A stretch of DNA of 64,000 nt from Nocardia altamirensis NBRC 108246 (GCF_001612685.1 NZ_BDAY01000010.1:1-64000), one strand, 5' to 3'; counted from the stretch's first letter, positions 28,453 to 38,971 are shown. Made by a program: numbers and translations. Notes: generated from the letters alone by a model not told the origin.

Positions 28453-29802
28453 ATGACTCTGGTTACTCCGCAACGGGTTTCGGGTGGGCAGCATGAACAT
28501 GGGCATCTCGAGGAGTTCCGCAGTGATCCCATCGGATTGATGCGCAGGGTGCGGGCGGAGTGCGGGAATGTCGGGGCCTTCGAGTTGGCTGGGCGCCAGG
28601 TGATTCTGCTGTCGGGGGCCGAGGCGAATGAGTTCTTCTTTCGGGCAGGCGATGACGACCTCGATCAGGGCGCGGCCTATCCGTTCATGAAGCCGATCTT
28701 CGGCGAAGGCGTCGTCTTCGACGCACCGCCGGAGCGGCGCAAGGAGATGCTGCACAACCAGGCGCTGCGGGGCGAGCAGATGCGCGGGCACGCGGAGACG
28801 ATCGGGCGTGAAGTGGATCGGATGCTGGCGCGCTGGGGCGACGCGGGCGAGATCGATCTGCTGGATTTCTTTGCGGAGCTGACGATTTACACCTCGTCGG
28901 CCTGCCTGATCGGGGTCAAGTTCCGCGACGAACTCGACGACCGCTTCGCCCGGCTCTATCACGATCTGGAGCGCGGGACCGACGCGCTGGCGTACGTGGA
29001 TCCGTACGCGCCGATCGAGAGTTTCCGGCGCCGGGATGCCGCGCGGGCGGAGCTGGTCGAACTGGTGCAGGGGATCATGGATCGGCGATCGGCGAATCCG
29101 CCTGCGGGCAAAGATGACCGGGACATGCTCGATGTGCTGATCTCGATCAGGGATGACAGAGGTGAGCCGCGGTTCAGTGCCAGCGAAATCACCGGCATGT
29201 TCATTTCGATGATGTTCGCGGGGCATCACACCACTTCGGGGACCGCGGCATGGACGGTAATCGAACTGCTGCGCCACCCGGACCGGCTTCGAGAGGTGGT
29301 CGCCGAACTCGATGAGCTCTACGCCGACGGCTCCGACATCAGTTTCGGTGCGCTGCGCCAGATCCCGCAACTGGAGGCGGTGGTCAAGGAGACCCTGCGA
29401 CTACATCCGCCGCTGATCGTGCTGATGCGGGTGGCTCGCGGCGATTTCGCGGTGTGCGGGCACCGCATCACGCCCGGCGATCTAGTGGCGGCGACGCCTG
29501 CTGTGTCCAACCGGATCGCCGAGGACTTCCCGGATCCCGAGATGTTCGATCCCGGACGCTATTTGGATCCGAAGCAGGAGGACATCGTCAACCGATGGAC
29601 CTGGATTCCGTTCGGCGCCGGCAGGCATCGCTGTGTCGGCGCGGCCTTCGCGCTGATGCAGCTGAAGGCGATCTTCTCGGTGCTGCTGCGGGATTGGGAG
29701 TTCGAAATGGCACAGCCCGCATCGAGCTACCGCAACGACCACAGCAAGATGGTGGTGCAGTTGATGCAACCCTGCACGGTGCGCTACCGCAGGCGCCGCT
29801 GA
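28453..29802 (+). CDS. cyp51: sterol 14-alpha-demethylase P450
   Basis: 449 aa, collinear with M. tuberculosis CYP51 (Rv0764c) as I recall it: RVSGGQHEHGHLEEFRSDPIGLM, FFFRAGDDDLDQ, YPFMKPIFGEGVVFDA, LTIYTSSACLIG, MFISMMFAGHHTTSGTA (I helix), KETLRLHPPL (ExxR) and FGAGRHRCVGAAFA with heme Cys394, the same number as in the mycobacterial enzyme. It removes the 14-alpha-methyl group of lanosterol-type sterols in three oxidation steps; the true substrate in actinobacteria is unsettled. GGAGGT precedes the ATG. In mycobacteria it is followed by its ferredoxin gene; here it stands alone and the ferredoxin is 7 kb away on the other strand. Confidence 0.95.
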   Translation: MTLVTPQRVSGGQHEHGHLEEFRSDPIGLMRRVRAECGNVGAFELAGRQVILLSGAEANEFFFRAGDDDLDQGAAYPFMKPIFGEGVVFDAPPERRKEMLHNQALRGEQMRGHAETIGREVDRMLARWGDAGEIDLLDFFAELTIYTSSACLIGVKFRDELDDRFARLYHDLERGTDALAYVDPYAPIESFRRRDAARAELVELVQGIMDRRSANPPAGKDDRDMLDVLISIRDDRGEPRFSASEITGMFISMMFAGHHTTSGTAAWTVIELLRHPDRLREVVAELDELYADGSDISFGALRQIPQLEAVVKETLRLHPPLIVLMRVARGDFAVCGHRITPGDLVAATPAVSNRIAEDFPDPEMFDPGRYLDPKQEDIVNRWTWIPFGAGRHRCVGAAFALMQLKAIFSVLLRDWEFEMAQPASSYRNDHSKMVVQLMQPCTVRYRRRR

Positions 29803-29826
29803 AGCACCGCTCCCCCGAACATGATT

Positions 29827-29863
29827 CGAGGCCCGTCCGCGCTGATGACGCGGACGGGCCTCG
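29827..29863. terminator. bidirectional terminator between cyp51 and gpx
   Basis: CGAGGCCCGTCCGCG and CGCGGACGGGCCTCG form 15-base perfect arms around a seven-base loop, between convergent stop codons. Confidence 0.9.
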
Positions 29864-29873
29864 ACTATTGCCC

Positions 29874-30359
29874 TCAGAGCAGCGATTCCACCGCGGTGAC
29901 GAGCGCGGGCGCGTCCGGGGTCACGGTCGGCCGGAACCGCCCTGCCACCGTGCCGTCCCGGCCGATCAGGAACTTCTCGAAGTTCCACTGCACCTCACCC
30001 GCCGCGCCGTCGGCATCGGCGGTCTCGACCAGCGCCGCATACAGCGGATGCTGATCGTCGCCCTTGACGTCGGCCTTGGCCAGCAGCGGAAAGTCGACCC
30101 CGTAGGTGGTCGAGCAGAATTCCTGGATCTCCTCGGCCGTGCCGGGCTCCTGACCCATGAACTGGTTGCACGGCACCCCGACCACGCTGAAACCGCGCGG
30201 CCCGAGGGACTTCTGCAGTTCGACCAGCCCGGTGTACTGGGGCGTCAGCCCGCATTTCGATGCCACGTTGACCAGCAGCACCACATTGTCGCCGACCAGC
30301 TCGGACAGCGTCGCCGGTTTGCCGCTCAGCGTCTCTAGCGGTACGTCTCGAAGATTCAT
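29874..30359 (-). CDS. glutathione-peroxidase-family thiol peroxidase
   Basis: 161 aa, standard bacterial length. NVASKCGLTPQY gives peroxidatic Cys36 (Cys, not Sec), GVPCNQFMGQEP gives Cys64, and EIQEFCSTTYGVDFPLL gives Cys82 where thioredoxin-dependent members keep the resolving Cys. WNFEKFLIGRDG supplies the catalytic Trp and Asn. Actinobacteria use mycothiol rather than glutathione, so a thioredoxin- or mycoredoxin-dependent peroxidase is expected. It overlaps the CYP125-like gene by four bases and could remove lipid or sterol hydroperoxides or peroxide leaked by the P450. Confidence 0.9.
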   Translation of the reverse strand: MNLRDVPLETLSGKPATLSELVGDNVVLLVNVASKCGLTPQYTGLVELQKSLGPRGFSVVGVPCNQFMGQEPGTAEEIQEFCSTTYGVDFPLLAKADVKGDDQHPLYAALVETADADGAAGEVQWNFEKFLIGRDGTVAGRFRPTVTPDAPALVTAVESLL

Positions 30360-31582
30360 TCGTATCGGACCTGCCAATTCTTGATTCCGTTGATCCACCC
30401 CGATCGCAACCGTACCGGATCGGCGACCTGGGTGATCTTGGGCATGGCGTCGGCGATGGCGTTGAACATGAGGTCGATTTCCAGTCTGGCCAGGTTGGCG
30501 CCCACACAGAAGTGCGCGCCGGTGCCGCCGAAACCGACATGCGGATTGGGATCGCGGAGCACGTCGAAGGTGAACGGATCGGTGAACGCCGACTCGTCGA
30601 AGTTGGCCGAACCGTAGAACAGCCCGAGCCGATCGCCGCGCCGGATCCGTTGTCCGCCGAGTTCGGTGTCGCGGGTCGCCGTGCGCTGAAAGGCGGTCAC
30701 CGGTGTTGCCCACCTGACGATTTCGTCGGGGGCGGTGCGCGGGCGCCGCTGCTGGTAGAGCTCCCACTGTTCCGGATTGTCCACGAATGCCTTCATTCCG
30801 TGCGTAATGGCATTGCGTGTGGTTTCGTTGCCTGCCACCGAAAGCAGGATGACGAAGAAGCCGAATTCGTCGGAGCCGAGGGATTCGCCGTCGACATCGG
30901 CGTGCACCAGCTCGGACACGATATCGCCCGCAGGCCGGCCGCGGCGCTCTTCGGCCAGGTTCCAGGCATAGCTGAGGATTTCAGCCGACGCGACCGCGGG
31001 ATCACCGTAATCCGGGTCGTCATAGCTGAGCATCTGATTCGACCAGTCGAACAGCTTGCGCCGGTCCTGCTGTGGGATGCCGATGAGTTCCGCGATCGCC
31101 TGCAGCGGGAGTTCGCAGGCCACCTGTTCGACGAAGTCGCCGCCGCCCGTTTTCTTCGCCTCGTGCACAATGGCATGCGCCCGCTCGGTCAATGCGGTGC
31201 GCAATCCTTCGATGGCACGCGGCGTGAATCCCTTGGTGATGATGCGCCGGAACTTCGTGTGTTTCGGCGGGTCCATATTGACGAGCAGCACGCTGGAGGC
31301 TGCCTGCTGTTCCGGCGTTGTGGCATCGGCGGGCCGGATGATGCTGCCCTTTTGTTCGGAGGAGAACAGTTCCGCATTGCGGGAGATCTCCTTGACGTCG
31401 GCGAGGGTGCTCACCACCCAGTAGCCGCCGTCCCGGTAGCCACCCGAATATTCGTCCAGCTGCGGATTCCACCAGACCGGTGCGGTCCTGCGGAGCATCG
31501 CGAATTCTTCGACCGGCCTTCGCGATTCCCACAGCGCGGGATCGGTGAAATCGAATCCGGCAGGCAACGACGGTGCCACCAC
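30356..31582 (-). CDS. CYP125-family P450, sterol side-chain hydroxylase-like
   Basis: 408 aa, about the length of CYP125A1 without its N-terminal tail, and recalled to be strongly similar: LPAGFDFTDPALWESRRPVEEFAMLR, DVKEISRNAELFSS, NMDPPKHTKFRRIITKGFTPRAI, GDFVEQVACELPLQAIAELIGIP, VAGNETTRNAITHGM (I helix) and FGGTGAHFCVGANLAR with heme Cys about 359. CYP125 oxidises C26/C27 of cholesterol or cholestenone to the acid. AGGAGG precedes two tandem GTG codons; the first is taken. As it lies outside the usual side-chain clusters it may be a paralogue with a different sterol. It needs a ferredoxin, and one is encoded in the neighbouring operon. Confidence 0.88.
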   Translation of the reverse strand: MVAPSLPAGFDFTDPALWESRRPVEEFAMLRRTAPVWWNPQLDEYSGGYRDGGYWVVSTLADVKEISRNAELFSSEQKGSIIRPADATTPEQQAASSVLLVNMDPPKHTKFRRIITKGFTPRAIEGLRTALTERAHAIVHEAKKTGGGDFVEQVACELPLQAIAELIGIPQQDRRKLFDWSNQMLSYDDPDYGDPAVASAEILSYAWNLAEERRGRPAGDIVSELVHADVDGESLGSDEFGFFVILLSVAGNETTRNAITHGMKAFVDNPEQWELYQQRRPRTAPDEIVRWATPVTAFQRTATRDTELGGQRIRRGDRLGLFYGSANFDESAFTDPFTFDVLRDPNPHVGFGGTGAHFCVGANLARLEIDLMFNAIADAMPKITQVADPVRLRSGWINGIKNWQVRYE

Positions 31583-31633
31583 GGCAACCTCCTCGGGTAC
31601 TGCGAACCGCGCCGTCCGGCGCAGCCTTGCGCG

Positions 31634-33220
31634 TCAGCGCAGCCTTGTTCGACGCATCAGCCGCAAGGACAGCAGCGTCGTCTTCAGTTGTTTCTCGTAC
31701 GGCTGGCCTGCGCGGGCGGCGAGCACCTGCCGCTTGAGGACACCGACGTTCACCGTGTCGGTGTACTTGAGCAGGCCCTGATCGCCGTGCCGCGTCCCGA
31801 CCCCCGACTGCTTCACCCCGCCGGACGGCGTGCCCTTGGCGGCGTAGGTCGCCACGAAACCGTCGTTGATGTTGATGTTGCCCGCTTGGAGTTGCGCGCC
31901 GATCCGTCCGGCGCGGGCCAGGTCTCGGCTCCACACGCTCGCGTTCAAGCCGTAGTCGGTGTCGTTGGCGAGCCGAATGGCCTCGGCGTCGTCGTCGAAC
32001 GGGTACACGCTCACCACCGGGCCGAAGGTTTCCAGCCGCGCGTGCGTCATTTCCGGCGTGACGCCGGTGAGCACGGTCGCCTCGTAGAACGCCGGGCCGA
32101 TGTCCGGGCGCGCCTTGCCGCCGGTCAACACTGTCGCCCCTTTGGCGCGGGCATCGTCGACATGCGCCGCTACCCGGTCCCGGTGCTGCACCGAGACCAG
32201 CGAACCGAATTCGGGACGATAGTCGTAGGCCGCGCCGATGCCTGCGTTCAATGCGTCTGCTGCGCCGACCAATCGGCGCACGAACTCGTCATATCGGCTG
32301 CGGTGCACGTAGATCCGCTCGATGTGCATGCACGCCTGGCCCGAGTTGGCGAACACCGAGAACGCCGCGCCGGGGATCACCTCGTCGAGGTTGGCGTCGT
32401 CGAGCACGATCATCGGATTCTTGCCGCCGAGCTCGAGGCTGCAGCCGATCAGGTTGCCCCCGGCCTGTGCGCCGACCACTCGGCCGGTGGCGGTCGAGCC
32501 GGTGAACATCACGAAGTCCACCGCGTCGATCAGGCTCGGCCCGATGTCGGGCCCCTCGCCGCAGACCACCTGGACCAGCCCGCGCGGCAGACCCGCCCGG
32601 TGCAGCAGCTCGACGCCGTAGAGCACACACAGCGCGGTCTTGTTGTCCGGCTTCAGGATTACGCCGTTGCCCGCCATCAACGCGGGCATGGCGTCGGAGA
32701 GCGCGATGGCGAACGGGAAGTTCCACGGCGCGATGACCGCGACCAGACCCTTGGGCCGGTGCTCCTCGGTCGAGGTGGTCAGGATCGGCAGCGGGCCGCC
32801 GCGTCGCGTCGGACGCAGCACGCGGCGTGCGGTTTTCAGGTAGTGACTGATGACCATCGGCACGTCGCAGGATTCCTCGACGGCCATCCGGCGGGTCTTG
32901 CCGCAGCCGATCTGGATGAGATCGGCGATGGTTTCGATCTCGGCGAGGATCGACTCGTGCATCCGCTCGAACACCCGCAGCCTGCTCCGCAGCGGCTGCG
33001 CGGCCCATTCCCGTTGGGCCGCACGGGCGGTCACGGCGGCGGCGCGCACGTCCTCCGGCGTCGACTGGGGCAACTGGCCGACGACCGAGCCGGTGTAGAC
33101 CTCCGTCATCGCGTACGGCGCCGCGGTGCCGTCGGCGGCGACCAGGCCGGTCAGCCGCTCGAGCACGGCGTCGGTGATCCGGCCGGGCATGGTCGGGCTC
33201 TGCGTGGTGTCGGTACTCAT
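31634..33220 (-). CDS. NAD(P)-dependent aldehyde dehydrogenase, GabD2-like
   Basis: 528 aa. APWNFPFAIALSDAMPALMAGNGVILKPDNKTA binds the cofactor, FTGSTATGR the adenine region, LELGGKNPMIV holds the general-base Glu, and ANSGQACMHIERIYVH the catalytic Cys. It resembles the succinate-semialdehyde dehydrogenase GabD2 of M. tuberculosis (Rv1731). In this context a more hydrophobic aldehyde, such as a C26 sterol aldehyde made by the CYP125-like enzyme, is as plausible. It is first in an operon with CYP125-like and peroxidase genes and has a KstR-like box 62 bases upstream. Confidence 0.86.
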   Translation of the reverse strand: MSTDTTQSPTMPGRITDAVLERLTGLVAADGTAAPYAMTEVYTGSVVGQLPQSTPEDVRAAAVTARAAQREWAAQPLRSRLRVFERMHESILAEIETIADLIQIGCGKTRRMAVEESCDVPMVISHYLKTARRVLRPTRRGGPLPILTTSTEEHRPKGLVAVIAPWNFPFAIALSDAMPALMAGNGVILKPDNKTALCVLYGVELLHRAGLPRGLVQVVCGEGPDIGPSLIDAVDFVMFTGSTATGRVVGAQAGGNLIGCSLELGGKNPMIVLDDANLDEVIPGAAFSVFANSGQACMHIERIYVHRSRYDEFVRRLVGAADALNAGIGAAYDYRPEFGSLVSVQHRDRVAAHVDDARAKGATVLTGGKARPDIGPAFYEATVLTGVTPEMTHARLETFGPVVSVYPFDDDAEAIRLANDTDYGLNASVWSRDLARAGRIGAQLQAGNININDGFVATYAAKGTPSGGVKQSGVGTRHGDQGLLKYTDTVNVGVLKRQVLAARAGQPYEKQLKTTLLSLRLMRRTRLR

Positions 33221-33281
33221 CGAGACTTCTCCATCACGTGCGGAATCGCCGCAGGTATCGGGCCGGACATTGCCTTCGAAT

Positions 33282-33295
33282 TAGAACACGTTCTC
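33282..33295. promoter_or_regulatory. KstR-like box upstream of the aldehyde dehydrogenase/CYP125-like operon
   Basis: TAGAACACGTTCTC fits the KstR consensus TnnAACnnGTTnnA except for the last position, with symmetric arms GAAC/GTTC. KstR represses cholesterol catabolism genes until a CoA thioester of a sterol intermediate binds. Confidence 0.72.
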
Positions 33296-33329
33296 ATTGA
33301 TTGGCGTGCGGATTCGCGAAGGTCCATGG

Positions 33330-34934
33330 TCACTCCGCCTGATAGTCCGGCGGCCGGTTCGCCACATACTCCTTGGCCCAGCGGTAATCCGGCTTGCCGC
33401 TTGGCGCCCTGCTGACCGCGTCGGTCAGCCAGACCTGTTTCGGCACTTTGTAACCGGCCAGATGCGCGCGCACATGGCGGTCGAGCGCGGCGCCGTCGAG
33501 CGGGGCCGAGACCGAGACCACGGCCGCAACCTGCCGACCCCACCGCTCGTGCGGCACGCCGACCACCACCGCGTCGTAGATCCCGTCGTGCGCCTTCAGC
33601 ACACCCTCCACCTCTTCGACGAAGACCTTCTCGCCGCCGGTGTTGATCACCATGTTGCCGCGGCCGAGCAGGGTGACCGACCCGTCCGTCTCGACCTTGG
33701 CCCGATCGTCGGTGACCACCATCCGCACGCCGTCGACCGTCTTGAACAGCCGCTCGGTCTTGGCCGGGTCCTTGTAATAGCCGATCGGCACCGAGCCGGT
33801 CTTGGCCAGCCAGCCCTCCTCGCCCGGTTCGACGCGACGTCCCTCGTCGTCGACGACGAGCGAGCCGCGCCCGGTCTGCACCCGCGGCCCGCGGCCGGGA
33901 TTGTCGTCCTTCTGCGCGAAACCGATGCCGCCGAAGCCGGTTTCGGACGAACCGATCGAATCGGTGATCACCAGCGACGGAAACAGTTCCAGCAGTTCGT
34001 TCTTCACCGACTGCGACAGCAATGCCGCGCCGGAGCCGATGGCGAACAATCCGGACGCGTCGACCGGCGCAGCGCGATAGGCCGCGAGCAGCGGCCGCGC
34101 CATCGCGTCGCCGGTGATGACCATGACCTGCGGTCCATGCCGTGCCACCGCCTGCCACACCCGATCCGGATCGAAGCGCGGCTCGAACAGCACCGCGTTG
34201 CCCGACCACAGCGCGGTGAACGTCGGCATCATGGCGGCCGCGTGAATCAGCGGCGGCAGCACGAACCAGGTGACCTGCGCCCCCTGCGCGCCGACCCTGG
34301 ACTGCTGGTATTCGTCGGCGACCGGTTCACCGGTGTAGAAGTCGATGCCGCCGCCGAGCACTCGCCACATGTCCTCCTGGCGCCACATGACGCCCTTCGG
34401 CATGCCGGTGGTGCCGCCGGTGTACATCATGAACAGGTCGTCGGCGCTGCGTTCGGTGCTGCGGCGTTCGGGCGCGCCCGCGGCGACGGCGTCCTCGTAA
34501 TGCACGGCGTCGACCGGTGGTTCGGTGTGCGCCGTGTCGTCGTCCACCACGATCCGGTGGTGCACCGAGGGCACGGAAGCGGCGGCTTCGTGCACGGCCG
34601 CCGCATAGGTCGCGTGGTAGACGAGAGCGGCCAGGTCGGCGTTGCCGTAGACATAGCGCAGCTCTTCGACGCCGTAGCGATAATTGATGTTGATCGGCAC
34701 GGCGCGAGTCTTGAAGCAGGCCAGCAACGTTTCCACGGTTTCGATGCCGTTGTGCATCTGGAATCCGATGTGCGCGCCCGCACGGATGCCGACATCGCTC
34801 AGATGCGCGGCCAATTGATTAGCCCGCGCGTCGACCTCGGCGAAGGTCAGGCTGCGGTCACCTTCGAGCAGCGCGACCCGGTCGGGCATCGCGTCGACAG
34901 CATGCTCGAACAGGTCGGCGAAATTGCGGGCCAT
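33330..34934 (-). CDS. sterol side-chain acyl-CoA ligase, FadD19-like
   Basis: 534 aa AMP-forming ligase. YTGGTTGMPKGVMWRQEDMWRVLGGGIDF (near 170-200) and ITDSIGSSETGFGG are near-identical in style to M. tuberculosis FadD19, and the C-terminal GYKVPKQVWLTDAVSRAPSGKPDYRWAKE holds the catalytic Lys. FadD19 makes CoA esters of C26 sterol acids after CYP125 oxidation. This copy is last in the cyp123 operon, six bases after an unknown gene, and away from the cluster of other FadD19 partners, so it may serve a special sterol acid. Confidence 0.88.
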   Translation of the reverse strand: MARNFADLFEHAVDAMPDRVALLEGDRSLTFAEVDARANQLAAHLSDVGIRAGAHIGFQMHNGIETVETLLACFKTRAVPININYRYGVEELRYVYGNADLAALVYHATYAAAVHEAAASVPSVHHRIVVDDDTAHTEPPVDAVHYEDAVAAGAPERRSTERSADDLFMMYTGGTTGMPKGVMWRQEDMWRVLGGGIDFYTGEPVADEYQQSRVGAQGAQVTWFVLPPLIHAAAMMPTFTALWSGNAVLFEPRFDPDRVWQAVARHGPQVMVITGDAMARPLLAAYRAAPVDASGLFAIGSGAALLSQSVKNELLELFPSLVITDSIGSSETGFGGIGFAQKDDNPGRGPRVQTGRGSLVVDDEGRRVEPGEEGWLAKTGSVPIGYYKDPAKTERLFKTVDGVRMVVTDDRAKVETDGSVTLLGRGNMVINTGGEKVFVEEVEGVLKAHDGIYDAVVVGVPHERWGRQVAAVVSVSAPLDGAALDRHVRAHLAGYKVPKQVWLTDAVSRAPSGKPDYRWAKEYVANRPPDYQAE

Positions 34935-34940
34935 GGTAAT

Positions 34941-36200
34941 TCACTCTCTCGATCCTTGTCGCACCACCGTGAGCGGCAACGGGACGCCGCGGTCACTGAA
35001 CGTGAAGTCTGCGCCGGTGCTGAACCGAGTGAGCGCCACTTCGGTAGATTCGGGCCGCGATTCGTCGCCGAGGGTGAGGTCGACGCGCAGCTCGTCGCCG
35101 GACACGGTGGCGCACACCGCACATCGGGGATTGACCGCGCGCGCCATCGCGGCGATCGGGGCGATGTAGTCGGTATCGACCAGTGCGGGCCACGCGCCGT
35201 CGGCCATGGCGGCGCTGTTCCGTGGCACCGTCAACCGCACCACGTCGTCGGCTTCCGCCACTCGAACACCCGTGTACGGCAGCGGGTTCCAGGCCGGATG
35301 CAGGCGAAGTACGGTCGCGAGGGCGGCCAGGTCGTCGCCGAGGCCGAGCGCCTTCCGCAACCGTTCGGCGGTGAGTCCGGCGATGCCGACGAACTGCTTG
35401 CGCACCAGCTCACGGGCACCAGTCGGGTCGAGCCGGGACCGCACCGCGACCCGAAAGCCGAGGGTCAGCAGGTGATGCTGCAAACACACCTCTTCGGCCA
35501 TGCGCACCAGTGCCGACCTGGAGAAGTCCGCGAAGCGCAGATCGCTCAGCAGCGGACCCGCGTAGTCCGACTGTCCCTCCTCGTGCATGTCGATGGCGGA
35601 CAGCTCGAGCCGGGCGGCGGCCGAATTCGCCACCAGGTCCGCGTTCGGCGGCAGCGGCGGCGGGACATGGGCGGGATCGATGGTGACGGTCCACGCGCAC
35701 ATCGGTTTCCGATCGGCGGGACGCCGCGGCGGTCGATGGATCGGCCGGACTTGCGCGTGTGGGTTGGTGGCCAGCGCGGTGGCGTCGAAGGTCGGGTCCT
35801 CGATGTCGTGGCACATGGCGAACACGAAATCGTCGCCGAGCGGCTCGACATCGAGCAGCGCGCCACAGTGCTCGAGCCAGAACTCGCCGTGCGCGCTGTC
35901 GTCGACCCTGAACCGGAAGTCCATGAACTGCGGCGGTGCGCCGATGTCGAGCTGCAGCCCCTTGAAGATGGTGACCACGTCGGCACCGGCGAAGCCGAAC
36001 GCGCGCTGCATGCGCCGGGTGTAGACCGGACTCGCCAGCTGCCATTCCTCGATCGCGACGGCGGTCATGCCCGACCTGCCGAAGGCCGCGATGGTGTGCG
36101 CCATGCCCGACCTGTCGATCAGGTGGCCGCACAACAGCAGCTCGGGCAGCAAGACCCCGAGCTCGGCCCGCGTCAACTGCCCGAAACCGCTGTCCGACAT
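34941..36200 (-). CDS. unknown protein of the cyp123 operon
   Basis: 419 aa; I do not recognise a family. The most structured part is residues 45-175: MTAVAIEEWQLASPVYTRRM, GADVVTIFKGLQLDIGAPPQFMDFRFRV, HGEFWLEHCGALLDVEP, VFAMCHDIEDPTFDATALATNP and RPIHRPPR. It is rich in His, Cys, Asp and Glu that could bind metal or form an active site. No signal peptide or membrane helix is visible. The ATG at 36200 (MSDSGFGQL) is chosen because it follows the previous stop by five bases. Its tight coupling between a SnoaL-like gene and a FadD19-like ligase implies a role on the same, probably sterol-derived, substrate. Confidence 0.75.
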   Translation of the reverse strand: MSDSGFGQLTRAELGVLLPELLLCGHLIDRSGMAHTIAAFGRSGMTAVAIEEWQLASPVYTRRMQRAFGFAGADVVTIFKGLQLDIGAPPQFMDFRFRVDDSAHGEFWLEHCGALLDVEPLGDDFVFAMCHDIEDPTFDATALATNPHAQVRPIHRPPRRPADRKPMCAWTVTIDPAHVPPPLPPNADLVANSAAARLELSAIDMHEEGQSDYAGPLLSDLRFADFSRSALVRMAEEVCLQHHLLTLGFRVAVRSRLDPTGARELVRKQFVGIAGLTAERLRKALGLGDDLAALATVLRLHPAWNPLPYTGVRVAEADDVVRLTVPRNSAAMADGAWPALVDTDYIAPIAAMARAVNPRCAVCATVSGDELRVDLTLGDESRPESTEVALTRFSTGADFTFSDRGVPLPLTVVRQGSRE

Positions 36201-36205
36201 CGGTG

Positions 36206-36753
36206 TCACCACAGCGTGGCCGGTGCCTGACCGATCGGATACCACCCGGGCAGCGGGCCCGCGATCGCGCGTTCCATCCGCTGCCGCATGCCGTCGGACA
36301 GCGCCTGCGCGCTGATCATCGCCATGAACATGTGCGACACGTTGCCGAAGTCGAAAAAGTCACGCTGCCATGACCATTGGAACTCGCCCGCGTACCGGAA
36401 CCAGCTGCCGCCGATGCCCTCGGGTGAATAGGGTTGCCCGTCGGAGCGTTTCACCTCCGACACCTGTTTCCAGAAGCCGATGACGGTGCCGCTGCGGTCG
36501 TCGATGACGAACTCCTGGTACGGGTAGGTCCACCCGTCGAGGCCCTGCATCTCCTGCCCGAGCGCGAGTTCGCGGATCTCGTCGCGGCCGAGCGCCATGA
36601 ATTCCTGCGTCGGCCCGTAGTTCCAGCCGTAAGTGGCGTCCTCGGTGTACATCTCGGCCAGCGGCGTCCAGTCGCCCTGTGCCTCGCAGCGCTGGTTCGC
36701 CAGCACCCAGCGCCGGATCATCTCGTCCAGTTCCGCGCGGTCGACTCCGGCCA

Positions 36754-36754
<1 letters not shown>
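36206..36754 (-). CDS. SnoaL/NTF2-like protein
   Basis: 182 aa. RRWVLANQRCEAQGDWTPLAEMYTEDATYGWNYGP is the opening of the cone-shaped alpha+beta fold used by ketosteroid isomerases, SnoaL cyclases and lyases. The rest includes PYQEFVIDDRSGTVIGFWKQV and GGSWFRYAGEFQWSWQRDFFD. Its Trp/Tyr/Phe content suggests a large hydrophobic pocket. Ketosteroid isomerase or hydratase activity is possible from fold and context but no exact relative is named. It overlaps the ferredoxin gene by one base. Confidence 0.75.
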
Positions 36755-37768
<1,014 letters not shown>

Positions 37769-37769
<1 letters not shown>

Positions 37770-38971
37770 CAGCGCACCTCCACGGTGACCGGAAGTTTCG
37801 CGAAGCCACGCACATTCGAGGAATGCACGCGCACGATCCCCGCGTCGACGACGTCGTACCCGCGCACCCGCGCCGCGAACTCACGCAGCGCGACAACGGC
37901 TTCCAGCCGGGCCAGATGCGCGCCGAGGCAGTAGTGCACGCCCGCCCCGAAACTCGCGAGCCCGGCGGTGTCGGGGCGGTCGATCCGATAGGTGTCACCG
38001 TCGGCGAACACGGCAGGGTCCCGGTTGGCCGAGCCGATCAGCAGCAGCACCTTCGCCCCCGCGGGGATGGTGCCGCCGTGATAATCCAGGTCGGTGGTGG
38101 CCGAGCGCGCGAGCACCTGCGTCGAGGTGTCGTAGCGCAGGGTCTCCTCGACCCAGTCCGGCACGGCGGCCGGTTCCACCGCGACCTTGGCGTACTCCCC
38201 CGGGTTCTTCGCCGCCCAGTACAGCGCGTTGCCGAGCAGCTTGGTCGTGGTCTCGTTGCCTGCGACGACCATCAGGAACAGGAAGCCGATGATCTCCTCG
38301 TCGGTCAGTGTGTCACCGGAGATTTCGGCGTCGAGCAGCGCCGAGGTGAGGTCGGTGGTCGGTCGGCGCCTGCGCTCGGCCAGCATCTCCGTGTAGTAGC
38401 CGAGCAGCGTGATCGAGGATTCGACGGCGGCAGGCGGAATGTCGAGCACGCCGTCCTCGCGATGCACCACCAGATCGGCGAGCCTGCGGATTTCGACGCG
38501 ATCGGCAGCGGGTACGCCCATCAGCTCGGAGATGACGTCCATCGGCAGCTTGCCCGCGACCGTCTCGATCCAGTCGAAAGTCCCTTCGGCCAGCGCCGGT
38601 TCGAGATACGACATGGTCAATTCTTTGATCCGGTCCTGCATTTCGGCCACGCGCTTCGGCGTGAAGCCCTTGTAGACCAGCCGCCGCAGCCGCAGGTGCC
38701 GCGGATCGTCCATGGCCAGAAACGACATCACCCGGTGCGCGTGCGGGCCCCAGGCGGCCGGATCGAGCGAGACGCCGTTGGCGCTGGACAACCGGGCGCT
38801 GTCCCGGAATCCCGCGGTGACGTCGGCGTGCCGGGACAACGCCCAGAAATCCAGGTCGGCGTTGTAGTAGAGCGGTGCCTCCGTGCGCAACCGGTGATAG
38901 GTCGGGTACGGGTCCTCGTGACATCGGTAGTCGTACGGATCGAACACCAAGGGTTCCACTGCGGCTGTCAC
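37769..38971 (-). CDS. CYP123-like cytochrome P450
   Basis: 400 aa, collinear with M. tuberculosis CYP123 (Rv0766c): VFDPYDYRCHEDPYPTYHRLRTEAPLYYN, GVSLDPAAWG, MSFLAMDDPRHLRLRRLVYKGFTPKRV, AGKLPMDVISELMGVP, LFLMVVAGNETTTKLLGNALYWAAKNPG (I helix), EETLRYDTSTQVLAR and FGAGVHYCLGAHLARLEA with heme Cys about 348. The function of CYP123 is not established. It is first in a six-gene left-going operon. Two GTG codons follow a GGGG ribosome site; the second is taken. A KstR-like box lies 19 bases upstream. Confidence 0.88.

Noticed and set aside
30512-36230. Two long rightward frames (30512-33415, 33297-36230)
   Set aside because: Both are antisense to clearly recognisable P450, aldehyde dehydrogenase and ligase genes.
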